The position numbers and the translations under genes are program-made. Shown here in pieces: positions 22,698 to 30,932 of a stretch of DNA of 64,000 nucleotides. Positions within the stretch are counted from its first letter, which is position 1. Each line of letters opens with the position of its first letter. Source of the stretch: a virus; IMG/VR virus record IMGVR_UViG_3300044691_000274, positions 39,538 to 103,537 of that record; one strand, 5' to 3'. Under the pieces are notes generated by a model that worked only from the letters and a program-made list of their open reading frames with translations, was not told where the DNA came from and made no database searches.

Positions 22698-23726
22698 GTG
22701 TCGATTGACCCTGCCGTAAAAAAGCAACCGCTCGCCCGCTGCATAGAGGCAACCAAGACTCTGGCTGCGGGCATTTTGCTTTACCGGGTCTGGCAATTCG
22801 CCCAGTGGAAGGGCATCGAGCGTGGTGGCCACGAGTGGAGCGTCAACGCAATGGAGCGGTGGCAGTTCGAGACCGGGCTGACACCAAAGCAGATGCGCGG
22901 CGCCTTCGACGAGCTACGCGAACGGAACCTAATCGTCACGGAGAGGCACGTGTTCAAGAACGTGATCCACGTGTTCGCGCGCCTCGTGCATTCTGCCCCC
23001 AAGGGCGAAATCCATTTTGCCCCAGAGGGCATAATCAGTTCTGCCCCAGAGGGCACAATCGAAGTTGCCCCGTGCGGCACAATCGGTTCTGCCCCAGAGG
23101 GCGAAATCATGTGTAAAGAAGAGCTGGAACTTGAGCTGGAACTAGAACTGAAATTGGGCGGAGCAAAGTCCGCCAATGTACCGGGTGAAGAAAAAGAGGA
23201 AACGGAAGAGATGTTGAAATTGAAAAGTCTGAGTGAGTTGATAGTGTTGACGGGAGCTGAGAAAGCATCCGCTCTACTGCATAAGCCCGTGAAGGATGAG
23301 AAAGTCTCTCTAGCGTGGAAGCATGGGTGGGCAAAAGCATATCCGGGGATGTTCTCTGGCCTCAGCGGCAAGGAGCTGGGCCAACTCCGGAACTTTGAAA
23401 AGGGGTGCCCCGCCGGCACCGCGCCCGCGATCCTCCTCTGGGTGCTTTCCGACTGGATCACGGTCGCGAAGAGCGCGGTGGAAATGAAGGGCAGCAAGGC
23501 GACACCAACTATGCCGGACGTCGGTTTTCTCTTGTATCACCGGCCACAGATCGTTATGTTATTTCAATCCAAGAAAGAGCCCGAAGTGCAAGAGGCGCCA
23601 GAGGCTATTATCGCGGCGGAGCAAGTGCAAGTAACTGCAATTCAACCGACCCCAGTCGAGCCGGAGCCCGCCTCCAAGAAACTGACTTGGGAAGAGCTGT
23701 CGGCCATCATCGACAAGGATGACTAA
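22698..23726 (+). CDS. Winged-helix replication protein candidate with repeat linker
   Basis: 342 aa from GTG 22698. The frame opens to ATG 22599, which would give 375 aa, but that start lacks a ribosome site and lies before a terminator-like hairpin. Residues about 10-100 look like a winged helix found in phage replication/helicase-loader proteins (AAGILLYRVWQFAQW, WSVNAMERWQFETGLTPKQMRGAFDELRERNLI). Then come five 8-residue repeats (APxGxIxS/F) and a charged linker (KEELELELELELKL). The C-terminal domain is unknown. Low GC in the linker. It precedes the DnaB-type helicase by one gene, which fits a loader or initiator. Confidence 0.65.
   Translation: MSIDPAVKKQPLARCIEATKTLAAGILLYRVWQFAQWKGIERGGHEWSVNAMERWQFETGLTPKQMRGAFDELRERNLIVTERHVFKNVIHVFARLVHSAPKGEIHFAPEGIISSAPEGTIEVAPCGTIGSAPEGEIMCKEELELELELELKLGGAKSANVPGEEKEETEEMLKLKSLSELIVLTGAEKASALLHKPVKDEKVSLAWKHGWAKAYPGMFSGLSGKELGQLRNFEKGCPAGTAPAILLWVLSDWITVAKSAVEMKGSKATPTMPDVGFLLYHRPQIVMLFQSKKEPEVQEAPEAIIAAEQVQVTAIQPTPVEPEPASKKLTWEELSAIIDKDD
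22992..23108 (+). repeat. Five in-frame 24-nt repeats (APEGTI-like)
   Basis: Units with the core TTCTGCCCCAGAGGGC followed by AAATC-like ends encode (S/F/V)APxGxI repeats. Likely copy-number variable linker. Confidence 0.75.
23626..23639 (+). promoter_or_regulatory. TGCA box, TGCAAGTAACTGCA (intragenic)
   Basis: Exact match near the 3' end of the 22698 gene, 87 nt before ATG 23727. Confidence 0.65.
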
Positions 23727-24290
23727 ATGTTGACCGACCCGTACGCCACCGGGGTCCTGGACAAAGAAATCCACGGCCGCCTCGTTCAGAACCTTGAGCA
23801 CTATGCCAAGGACGCCGGCATCATGCCCTTCTGGGTCTGGACGAAGCTTTCCGACACCTGCGGGCCTGACGAACTCGACTACGCGCGGCAGTTCAACATC
23901 CACCGCGCCAAGGGCCTGACTCAGGGGCTCTGCTATCTCCGCGCCACCACCAAGGCCGATCCGGTCGACCATATGTTCGCGCTGGCGGGCGCGCTGGTGC
24001 GGAACTTCATCCGCGCGCGGGTGATGACGCTCTCCAAGGTCATCGAGCACATCAACGGGGGCGGCGTAGACGCCACGGCGCTCCTGATCCCAAACTTCTG
24101 CCTGAGCAAGCAAGAGGGTGGCAACATCCACCAGTGGCAAGCCCAGGTGATGAACGACCTGCTGATGCAGCGCGCGCAGGAGGGGAACCAAACGATCCTC
24201 TACGCGACCTCGCTGGACGACATCAAGAACGCCTACGGACTCGTGACCCAACAGCTGGTCAAGACCCGCTTCCTCAAGATCGAGATTTGA
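23727..24290 (+). CDS. Unknown protein of the replication block, possible helicase loader
   Basis: 187 aa; ATG directly after the upstream TAA. Helix-rich (LDKEIHGRLVQNLEHYAKDAG, DELDYARQFNIHRAKG). No known motif is visible. Lying between a winged-helix protein and the DnaB-type helicase, 4 nt from the latter, it could be a loader or primosome partner. That is inference from position only. Confidence 0.7.
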   Translation: MLTDPYATGVLDKEIHGRLVQNLEHYAKDAGIMPFWVWTKLSDTCGPDELDYARQFNIHRAKGLTQGLCYLRATTKADPVDHMFALAGALVRNFIRARVMTLSKVIEHINGGGVDATALLIPNFCLSKQEGGNIHQWQAQVMNDLLMQRAQEGNQTILYATSLDDIKNAYGLVTQQLVKTRFLKIEI

Positions 24291-24294
24291 TCGC

Positions 24295-25569
24295 ATGACC
24301 GTCGGCAAAGACTTCCTGGCGGCCGTCGCTGCCAAAGGCACCATCTCGGACATCCTGCAACAAGGCCCGATCACCCATCTGTTCACTGGGACCGAGGTCG
24401 AGGTCTGGAAGTTCGTCCACGAGTTCGTGAAGAAATACGGCTCTTTCCCAACCCCGGAGACGATCCAGGCGCACACGTCGATCGAGCTGCCGACGGTCTC
24501 CGAGCCGCCGGCCTATTACCGCGATCTGATGGAGACACGCTACGTCGAGATGTCCCTGAAGACCGCGATGAAGACAGCCTCCGAAGCTCTGCAGCCTGGC
24601 GCGGCGGGCGCGTCGGCAGCGCTGGGCGGCATGACGGAGACCATCCTCAAGCTGCTGCGTACGCAGAACGGAGCCTCTATCGCCGACTTGCGCGACGCCC
24701 TCGACCTGCTCATGCCCGCATACAAGCAGCAGAGCACTGGCGCCGGGGGCGAGGCCCTCATGCTCGGCTGGCCGTACCTCGACGAAATGACCGGTGGGCT
24801 GCGCAAGGGGGATTTGGTTTCGTTCATCGGGCGCCCCGCGCTGGGCAAGACCTGGCAGATGCTCTTCGGCGCGCTCTACGGCTGGCTGACGGCCGAGGCG
24901 AACCCGGAGCACCCAGGCGTGTCCCGGATGTTCGTCAGCATGGAAATGAACGTGCTGCCAGTCGAGCAGCGGCTGGCCTCCATGGTTTTCGCGACCCCTT
25001 TCGACAAGATCAAAAAAGCCCAGCTGTCGACCGCCTTCCCGGACAACCTGACCAAATTCACGAAGAACCTGAAGACGCTGAAGGGCTTCAAGAAGCCGTT
25101 TTGGATCGTGGACGGCAACCTCACCTCGACGGTCGACGACATCCTCATCCTGGTCCGCCAGCTGAAACCGGATGCGATCTTTATCGACGGAGCCTATTTG
25201 CTGCAACACCCGAAGGCCCAGGACCGCTATAAGCGGGTGGCCGAGAACGTTGACCTGCTGAAGCGGGACATAGCCGCTGAGGCGCCCTGTGTGTGCTCCT
25301 GGCAGTTTAACCGGGACGCGACCAAAAAGAAGGGGGGCGACGAGGCCGGCCTGGAAGACATCGGCTATACGGACGCCATCCCGCAGCACAGCGCGCTCGT
25401 GCTTGGCCTGTTCGAGTCCGACTCGGTCGAGACCCTCAAGCACCGCCGGATCAAGGTCCTCAAGGGGCGCTCCGGCGAGACCGGGCAGTTCATGGTCAAG
25501 TTCGACTTCGACCACATGGATTTCAGCCAATACGTGCAGAAAAGCGTCGAGGAGCTGCATATCGATTAG
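24295..25569 (+). CDS. DnaB-type replicative helicase
   Basis: 424 aa. An N-terminal helical domain, then DEMTGGLRKGDLVSFIGRPALGKTW with Walker A at about residues 179-186, SMEMNVLPVEQRL, a Walker B-like IFIDGAYLL, and a C-terminal KGRSGETGQFMVKFDFDHMDF. This is the DnaB C-terminal RecA-like fold that unwinds the fork as a hexamer. It is the core of the replisome genes here. Confidence 0.9.
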   Translation: MTVGKDFLAAVAAKGTISDILQQGPITHLFTGTEVEVWKFVHEFVKKYGSFPTPETIQAHTSIELPTVSEPPAYYRDLMETRYVEMSLKTAMKTASEALQPGAAGASAALGGMTETILKLLRTQNGASIADLRDALDLLMPAYKQQSTGAGGEALMLGWPYLDEMTGGLRKGDLVSFIGRPALGKTWQMLFGALYGWLTAEANPEHPGVSRMFVSMEMNVLPVEQRLASMVFATPFDKIKKAQLSTAFPDNLTKFTKNLKTLKGFKKPFWIVDGNLTSTVDDILILVRQLKPDAIFIDGAYLLQHPKAQDRYKRVAENVDLLKRDIAAEAPCVCSWQFNRDATKKKGGDEAGLEDIGYTDAIPQHSALVLGLFESDSVETLKHRRIKVLKGRSGETGQFMVKFDFDHMDFSQYVQKSVEELHID

Positions 25570-25579
25570 CCATGCCAAG

Positions 25580-25593
25580 TGCAGTTATTTGCA
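25580..25593 (+). promoter_or_regulatory. TGCA box, TGCAGTTATTTGCA
   Basis: Exact match 10 nt after the helicase stop. Its right end forms the -35 of the promoter at 25589. Confidence 0.85.
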
Positions 25594-25617
25594 ATCGGCG
25601 CGGGAGTGAGCTATGCA
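25589..25617 (+). promoter_or_regulatory. Sigma70-like promoter overlapping a TGCA box
   Basis: TTGCAA (25589-25594), 17 nt, TATGCA (25612-25617) with GAGC before the -10. Drives the 25648 gene and probably the RNase H/primase genes after it. Confidence 0.65.
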
Positions 25618-25647
25618 ATCAACGTCATCCAGAAACAGGAGGTTTCG

Positions 25648-26097
25648 GTGGGCCTAATTACGATCCCAAAAAAGGTTCTGATCGCCGTCGATAGCTCGGT
25701 CAGCGAGATCGCGGCAGAGATCGACGCATTCGGTGAAGCGTCCGAGGCGGCAGCGCCGATCCTCGCCCAGATTGCAGCGCTCCAACTCAAGCTCGCGCCG
25801 CTCGGCATCACCAAGAAGAAGCTCGAAGAAAAGCTGGCGAAGCTGGGCCTCGACGACGACGTCAAAGACCACGTCGAGCGCGGCGCCTCCTACGAGGCCA
25901 CGATCGGCAAGAAGGGATCGTCCCGCGACATTGTGAGCATGGACGCGGTTAAAAAAGCCATGGGACCGACGCTGTTCATGCAGCTGGCCACGGTCAAGCT
26001 CGGGGACATGGACAAATACATGACACCCCCGCAGCTGGAGGCGCTGCTTACGACCACCCGCACCAAGCACTCCGTCACCGTGACGAAGCGTGGCTAA
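25648..26097 (+). CDS. Unknown protein between helicase and RNase H
   Basis: 149 aa from GTG 25648, 5 nt after CAGGAGG. The 18 bases up to this start are identical to those before the 20333 gene. Contains a helical hairpin rich in Lys/Glu (LGITKKKLEEKLAKLGLDDDVKDHVE) and then GSSRDIVSMDAVKKAMGPTLFMQLATVKLGDMDKYM. No family recognised. Overlaps the RNase H GTG by 8 nt. Confidence 0.72.
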   Translation: MGLITIPKKVLIAVDSSVSEIAAEIDAFGEASEAAAPILAQIAALQLKLAPLGITKKKLEEKLAKLGLDDDVKDHVERGASYEATIGKKGSSRDIVSMDAVKKAMGPTLFMQLATVKLGDMDKYMTPPQLEALLTTTRTKHSVTVTKRG

Positions 26098-27289
26098 ATT
26101 GCTCGATGGTCCGCCGGTTGGCCTGCCTCCATGGGTTCTGAATAAAGACGAACCGATCGTCTGGGAGTTCGTGGACCTGGGGGTGCCGGGGTCAGACCAC
26201 ACGCACGTCGATATCAAGGTCGGGGAGTACATGTTTACCCACGCGAGTTGGGAGGGTGAGAACCTGGCCAAGAACATGGCCGCCAACAAGCTAGGGGTCC
26301 ACGTTTCAGAAGTTGAGATGACCGACCATAAATTCGTCGCCAAAGACCAGATGCACACGTTCACTTTCAAAAAAACGAAGGTTCCTCCACAGGACTGGAC
26401 TCAGGTTGGCCACAACCACATCGCCGTCAAGATCGAGTATGGCCTCAAGCATCCGGCGCATGGCCAAGCCGTAAACGATGCGTTTGCGCTCGCGGCCAAG
26501 CACCTGGGCGTTCCCGCTGCTGCCCTCAACGTGACTGATGCCGGGACCGATTACACCAGCAAGCAGCATGTGCTGCATTTCACCGTGAAAGGAAAGCAGG
26601 CCGTGAAGTTCATGAAGAAAAAAGAGGACCTGCCGACGCAAGATGACGGGACTCTGGTTATGACCGGTCCAATCACGGTCCTCAACACGGACGGCGGGTC
26701 GAACCTGATGAAGGAAGTCGGCGCCTTCGCATGGACCGCAGTCATCCCCGGCGGCCGGGTCCGCACGCGGTCGGTCGCGGTGGGGGACGTCACGAACAAT
26801 CAGATGGAGCTGCGCGCGGTCATCGACGCGCTGGAAGAGCTGGAGATCGGGTCCGAAATCCACCTCCGCGCCGACAGCGAATACGTCCTGAAGGGGATGC
26901 AGTATTGGGGCCGCAGCTGGCGCGCCAATGGCTGGAAGACCAAGGACGGCAACCCGATCAAGAACAAAGACTTGTGGGAGCGCCTGCTCGGACTCAAGGA
27001 CCTGCACCGCATCACCTATGAGCACGTCGACGGCCACACGGGCGACACGGGCAACGAGATGGTCGACAGCTTCTGCACCCAGGCGATCGCGGCCGGGGTT
27101 TACGAGGGCCTGGAGACGGGCGACGAGCATGTGGTGAAAGACATCGACATCACCGAGACGGGCTCCAACCAACTCACGACTGAAGAGCTGCTCAAGAAGA
27201 AGAAAAAGAAGCCGAAGCCTGGGCTCATGCCAACCGATGACTTCAACGACCTGTGGGGGATCACACCAGCCGAAGGTCCCGGCGCGTGA
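26090..27289 (+). CDS. RNase HI with duplicated N-terminal domain
   Basis: 399 aa, GTG start. Residues about 190-345 form an RNase HI domain with the four acidic residues: D in NTDGG (~201), E in NQMELRA (~240), D in ADSEYV (~262) and D in NEMVD (~325), plus the His-containing GHTGDTGN loop. It degrades RNA in RNA-DNA hybrids, i.e. Okazaki primers. Residues about 20-185 are two divergent copies of one ~80-residue unit (both H-x-H-(V/I)-x-(V/I)-K then LGV ... HxFTx-K), unlike the usual hybrid-binding N-terminus. The C-terminal tail is Lys-rich (KKKKKKPKPG). Confidence 0.87.
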   Translation: MAKLLDGPPVGLPPWVLNKDEPIVWEFVDLGVPGSDHTHVDIKVGEYMFTHASWEGENLAKNMAANKLGVHVSEVEMTDHKFVAKDQMHTFTFKKTKVPPQDWTQVGHNHIAVKIEYGLKHPAHGQAVNDAFALAAKHLGVPAAALNVTDAGTDYTSKQHVLHFTVKGKQAVKFMKKKEDLPTQDDGTLVMTGPITVLNTDGGSNLMKEVGAFAWTAVIPGGRVRTRSVAVGDVTNNQMELRAVIDALEELEIGSEIHLRADSEYVLKGMQYWGRSWRANGWKTKDGNPIKNKDLWERLLGLKDLHRITYEHVDGHTGDTGNEMVDSFCTQAIAAGVYEGLETGDEHVVKDIDITETGSNQLTTEELLKKKKKKPKPGLMPTDDFNDLWGITPAEGPGA

Positions 27290-28263
27290 AGCCGGAGAAG
27301 ATCACCGAGTTCCTGACGATCGTCGGGATCAAGAACGCCAACCGTTATAAGCGGACTGGCTGGGTGGTCTCGCAATGCCCCCTCGGGCCGTGGAACCATG
27401 AGAACGGCAAGTCGGGGCTGGAGGTGTTCGGGGTCCAGATCGAGTCCGGCGACCCGAAGTGCAACTGCTTCGCCTGCGGCTTCCACGGCACGCTCGGCAG
27501 CCTCGTCCAGCGCATGTTCGGCCTGAACAAGATCAACCCCAAGATGGAAGCCAAGTGGGGCGACGCGCGCGCCATCACCGAGGCGGCCGACGCCGAGTTC
27601 GAGCTGGACCTGGACATTCCGGGGATCGAGGAAGTCCTGGCCGGCAACATGAAGCCGCTGCACGAATTCCCCTCATGGTGGCTTGACACCTTCCCGCCGG
27701 CTCTCGGGTCCGCTGACGCGTGCAACTACCTGCAAAAGCGAGACGTCGCCCCGATCGTATCCAAGATGCTGGACCTTCGCTGGGACCCTAACCAGCGGCG
27801 CATTTGCTTCCCGGTCCGCGACTTCAAGGGGCGCCTGGTCGGGCTGCACGGGCGCGCGATCGACGAAGAGGCAGACCTTCGCTACAGGATGTACCTTCAA
27901 GCGAAAAAGAACAATCCAATCGCCTGGCTCGGGGAGTCGTGGGTCAACCTTGACATGCCGATCGTGGTCGTGGAGGGGCCGTTCGACCTGGCGGCGGTCC
28001 TCGGGGTCTACAGCAACGCCACATCCCCGCTGTTCGCCACCCCGTCCTACGAGAAGCTCCGCCGGATGTCCGACGCCCAGACATGGATCACGTTCTTTGA
28101 CCGGGGCGCGGGCGGTGACTCCGGCCGGGAGCGCGTCAACAAAGCGCTGAGCAAAAAGACGCACCTGATCCATCACTTGCACCCGCCCAAAGGAAAGAAG
28201 GACCCCGGAGCGATGAGTAACCAAGAACTGCAAGACATTCTCTTTCCAGTTCTCGGCCTTTAG
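27286..28263 (+). CDS. DnaG/TOPRIM-type primase
   Basis: 325 aa from GTG 27286, overlapping the RNase H TGA. N-terminal zinc-binding residues: C in QCPLG (~30), H in NHENGK, then CNCFACGFHG (~59-65). TOPRIM motif IVVVEGPFDLAAV at about residue 225, followed by an acidic DRGAGGDSGRE. Architecture is that of a short phage primase without a fused helicase; the helicase is the separate gene at 24295. Confidence 0.88.
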   Translation: MKPEKITEFLTIVGIKNANRYKRTGWVVSQCPLGPWNHENGKSGLEVFGVQIESGDPKCNCFACGFHGTLGSLVQRMFGLNKINPKMEAKWGDARAITEAADAEFELDLDIPGIEEVLAGNMKPLHEFPSWWLDTFPPALGSADACNYLQKRDVAPIVSKMLDLRWDPNQRRICFPVRDFKGRLVGLHGRAIDEEADLRYRMYLQAKKNNPIAWLGESWVNLDMPIVVVEGPFDLAAVLGVYSNATSPLFATPSYEKLRRMSDAQTWITFFDRGAGGDSGRERVNKALSKKTHLIHHLHPPKGKKDPGAMSNQELQDILFPVLGL

Positions 28264-28270
28264 GGTGAAA

Positions 28271-28315
28271 TTGACTGCATTAACCGTTGCAATTAATGTC
28301 ACCGTGAGCTAGTGT
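28271..28315 (+). promoter_or_regulatory. Two overlapping promoters upstream of ssDNA-binding protein
   Basis: P1: TTGACT (28271), 17 nt, TAATGT (28294-28299). P2: TTGCAA (28287), 17 nt, TAGTGT (28310-28315) with GAGC before the -10. A degenerate TGCA box (TGCATTAACCGTTGCA, 16 bp) spans the spacer. Consistent with high expression of the SSB gene. Confidence 0.65.
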
Positions 28316-28358
28316 TTGAATTGACCTGACGGTCCACATGAAACCATAGGAGGCCCTC

Positions 28359-29150
28359 ATGGGCATATCATTCACGAAGAAGGCAACTGAGGTTGCCGCT
28401 AAGGTCGGAGGCGGTGCCTTCAACTTTATGAAGACCGGCGCGGCTGCAAAGCAGGCAGTCCAGCAGGAGGATGCCAGGGCAGAGGCCAGGCGTCTTGAGT
28501 CGAGCAAGATGCGCGACTTTTACCTGAAAAACAACACGGACGGCCAAATCACCTTCCTCGACGGGAACCTGGACACGGACGGGATGCTCGAAATCCCGCG
28601 CTGGATGCAGCACACCATCCCGGTCGGTGGCACGTATAAGAGCTACGTCTGCACGAAGGACGCGGACACTTCCCAACCATGCCCGCTCTGCGAGGCCGGC
28701 GATAAACCTTCACTCGTCGGGGTGATGACGGTCATCGACCACTCGTCCTACACGGTGAAGACCGGGCCGAACGCTGGCAAGGTCTACGTCAACCAGCGTC
28801 GCTTGTTCATTGCCAAGGACGGCACGATCAAGCAGCTGAACAAGCTCGCAATGAAACCGGAACGCAACGGCCTGGCCCTCTGCACCTTCGACGTGAGTCG
28901 CGGGCCGGAGAGCAAGCACCCGCCGCGCGTTGGCGACACCTTCGATTTCGTCGGCAAGCACAAGTCGCATGCGGCTCTGGCTGAAAAGTACGAGTTGAAG
29001 ATCGAGGACGTCCAGCCCGCGATCTACGAAGGAGAAAACGGCGAGATCACGTACCTCCCGCCGGAGCAGCTGTTGGCCCTCGGACTCGGCAAGGCGCACA
29101 CGGGCGTCGGGTACGAGAAGGGCGTTTCGGCGGCAAAAGACGATCTCTGA
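28359..29150 (+). CDS. Phage single-stranded DNA-binding protein (gp32-like)
   Basis: 263 aa, ATG after AGGAGGC. Resembles zinc-containing phage SSBs: FYLKNNTDGQITFLDG, a zinc pocket YVCTKDADTSQPCPLCEAGDK, and SYTVKTGPNAGKVYVNQRRLF. The C-terminus ends in acidic AAKDDL, as expected for partner binding. It lies between primase and UvsW-like helicase. Coats ssDNA at the fork and during strand exchange. Confidence 0.8.
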   Translation: MGISFTKKATEVAAKVGGGAFNFMKTGAAAKQAVQQEDARAEARRLESSKMRDFYLKNNTDGQITFLDGNLDTDGMLEIPRWMQHTIPVGGTYKSYVCTKDADTSQPCPLCEAGDKPSLVGVMTVIDHSSYTVKTGPNAGKVYVNQRRLFIAKDGTIKQLNKLAMKPERNGLALCTFDVSRGPESKHPPRVGDTFDFVGKHKSHAALAEKYELKIEDVQPAIYEGENGEITYLPPEQLLALGLGKAHTGVGYEKGVSAAKDDL

Positions 29151-29154
29151 TCTG

Positions 29155-29168
29155 TGCAAGTGATTGCA
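29155..29168 (+). promoter_or_regulatory. TGCA box, TGCAAGTGATTGCA
   Basis: Exact match 4 nt after the SSB stop and 71 nt before the helicase TTG. Confidence 0.8.
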
Positions 29169-29173
29169 CGGAT

Positions 29174-29211
29174 GCGGGGGAGGTCTAGGCGCCTAGATGC
29201 TCCGCTCCCCC
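29174..29211 (+). other. Strong hairpin without T-run
   Basis: Arms GCGGGGGAG and CTCCCCCGC enclose a second palindrome, TCTAGGCGCCTAGA (29184-29197). The run after it is AAAATTA, not T, so it is not a standard intrinsic terminator. Could be an RNA-stability or processing element after the SSB gene. Confidence 0.55.
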
Positions 29212-29239
29212 GCAAAATTATACGCCAGGAGGGCGTGAG

Positions 29240-30601
29240 TTGACTGCTCTGCATGAGTTGATCCAGCAGGCCAAGCCGCTGCGCACGGGCGCGACGGCCG
29301 TCTACCCGTATTCGGCGAAGCTGGAGAAGAAGTTCCAGTTCACCTCTCGCTTCGGCGACGAGGTCTCGCTCTGCCGCGTCGAAGGCAACGTGATCCACCT
29401 ACCGCGCGCCGTATGCCCGATCGGGGTGATCGACGAGCGCGTCAACGGGACGGTCGTCAATTTCCCCAAGGCCCCGACCCCCAAGCCCAACCAGTACGAG
29501 CTGTTCGACGCGACCGCGAACTTCCTGCTCGACGGCCTCTCCGGCATCGTCCAAGCCTACACCGGCTGGGGCAAGACGGTCCTCGGCTACCATGCCGCGT
29601 ATGTCACGCATCGCAAGACGCTCGTCATCACGACCAAGGACGATATTTTCAAGCAGTGGATCGAAGGCGCCAAGCAGTTCCTTGGCCTGCCCGATCAAAT
29701 GGTCGGCGAAATCCGGGGAGACAAGTGCGAGGTCGAGGGCACGGTGTTCGTGGTCGCGATGGTCCAGTCGCTCTCGAAGTTGGGCCGCTACCCCGCCTGG
29801 ATCAGGGACAGCTTCGGCCTCGTCATCTTCGACGAATGCCACCGGATGCCCGCTGAGCAGTTCAGCGTCGTGGTGGACATGTTCCCCGCCAAACTCCGGC
29901 TTGGCCTGTCAGCGACCCCTTCCAGGGCCGACGGCAAGGAGATTATCGCGTTCGCCCACATAGGTCCGATCCGCGCCGCGACTGAGGCGGAGCTGATGAT
30001 CCCCAAGGTCCTCCGCTTCAAGAGCGAGTGGAAGTGCCCGCGCACGCTCAAGACGGATCACGAGACGGGGGAGCAGGAGGTTGTCCGCATCCCGCACCAG
30101 CCTGGCAAGACGACGCACATCGAGAAGATCATCGGCAAGGACAAGGTCCGCAACCACGCGATCGCCGAGCTGATCAAACAGGCGTTCGACAAGGGCCGGA
30201 AGACGGTCATTTTCTCGACCCTGCACGACCACATCCACGCGCTCCACAAATCCTGCCTCGTCGACTTCAAGGTCTCGGGCAAGGACATGGGCTTTTACGT
30301 CGGCGCGGTCACCAAGGCGGAACAGGCTGCGCGCGAACGCGAGAAGGTAAAACCCATTGTTTTTACTACGTTTTCCATGATGTCCGAGGGCACAAGCATC
30401 GACTGGCTCGACACCTGCCTGCTCGCGATGCCGCGCTCGAACGTGACCCAACCCGTCGGCCGCATCCGACGAGAATATCCCGACAAGCTGCCACCGGTCG
30501 TCATGGAGATGATCGACGAGGACAGCCCCGTTTTCAACTCTTACGCGGCGAGCCGGCTGCGTTGGTACAAATCAATCGGCTGCCAGGTAAAGGATTTTTG
30601 A
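29240..30601 (+). CDS. UvsW-like SF2 DNA helicase
   Basis: 453 aa, TTG start placed 7 nt after AGGAGG. SF2 motifs: Walker A AYTGWGKTV (~107), DECH box (FDECHRM, ~198), LSATPSRADG (~223), and motif VI QPVGRIRRE (~404). Resembles T4 UvsW/RadD-type helicases that remodel recombination intermediates and R-loops. Neighbours UvsX/RecA and resolvases fit recombination-dependent replication. Confidence 0.87.
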   Translation: MTALHELIQQAKPLRTGATAVYPYSAKLEKKFQFTSRFGDEVSLCRVEGNVIHLPRAVCPIGVIDERVNGTVVNFPKAPTPKPNQYELFDATANFLLDGLSGIVQAYTGWGKTVLGYHAAYVTHRKTLVITTKDDIFKQWIEGAKQFLGLPDQMVGEIRGDKCEVEGTVFVVAMVQSLSKLGRYPAWIRDSFGLVIFDECHRMPAEQFSVVVDMFPAKLRLGLSATPSRADGKEIIAFAHIGPIRAATEAELMIPKVLRFKSEWKCPRTLKTDHETGEQEVVRIPHQPGKTTHIEKIIGKDKVRNHAIAELIKQAFDKGRKTVIFSTLHDHIHALHKSCLVDFKVSGKDMGFYVGAVTKAEQAAREREKVKPIVFTTFSMMSEGTSIDWLDTCLLAMPRSNVTQPVGRIRREYPDKLPPVVMEMIDEDSPVFNSYAASRLRWYKSIGCQVKDF

Positions 30602-30602
30602 G

Positions 30603-30932
30603 ATGGGAGTCACGTTCAAGACCACGCCTAAAGGCAAGGCGACGATCGACAAGGTCGTGACCGATAAGAAGACCGGCAACGTCATTTCGGAAGACCACCT
30701 GAATTTTAGCGAAGTGCTGGGGCCGGCCGGTTCTGGCATGGCCATCCACGTTGGTCCGAGCGCGGAGGTCAGCTACACCGCCGGCTTCACGAAGGGCATG
30801 CCGAATTACAGCGCGGCGCGCATCGACATCACGCTCAAGATGCCCTGCGATCCTGGCGACATCGACGCGACCTACGAGTTCACCGAGAAGTGGGTCAGCG
30901 ACCGCCTCGAAAAGCAATACGGAGAACTTTGA
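30603..30932 (+). CDS. Conserved small protein between helicase and RecA
   Basis: 109 aa. LNFSEVLGPAGSGMAIHVGPSAEVSYT, then NYSAARIDITLKMPCDPGDID and EKWVSDRLEKQ. This layout (N-Y-S with PC and a C-terminal helix) recurs in phage proteins next to RecA-like genes, but I cannot name a function. Its TGA overlaps the RecA ATG. Confidence 0.72.
   Translation: MGVTFKTTPKGKATIDKVVTDKKTGNVISEDHLNFSEVLGPAGSGMAIHVGPSAEVSYTAGFTKGMPNYSAARIDITLKMPCDPGDIDATYEFTEKWVSDRLEKQYGEL

Noticed and set aside
29174-29211. Hairpin as an intrinsic terminator
   Set aside because: No T-run follows on the plus strand; recorded only as a hairpin.
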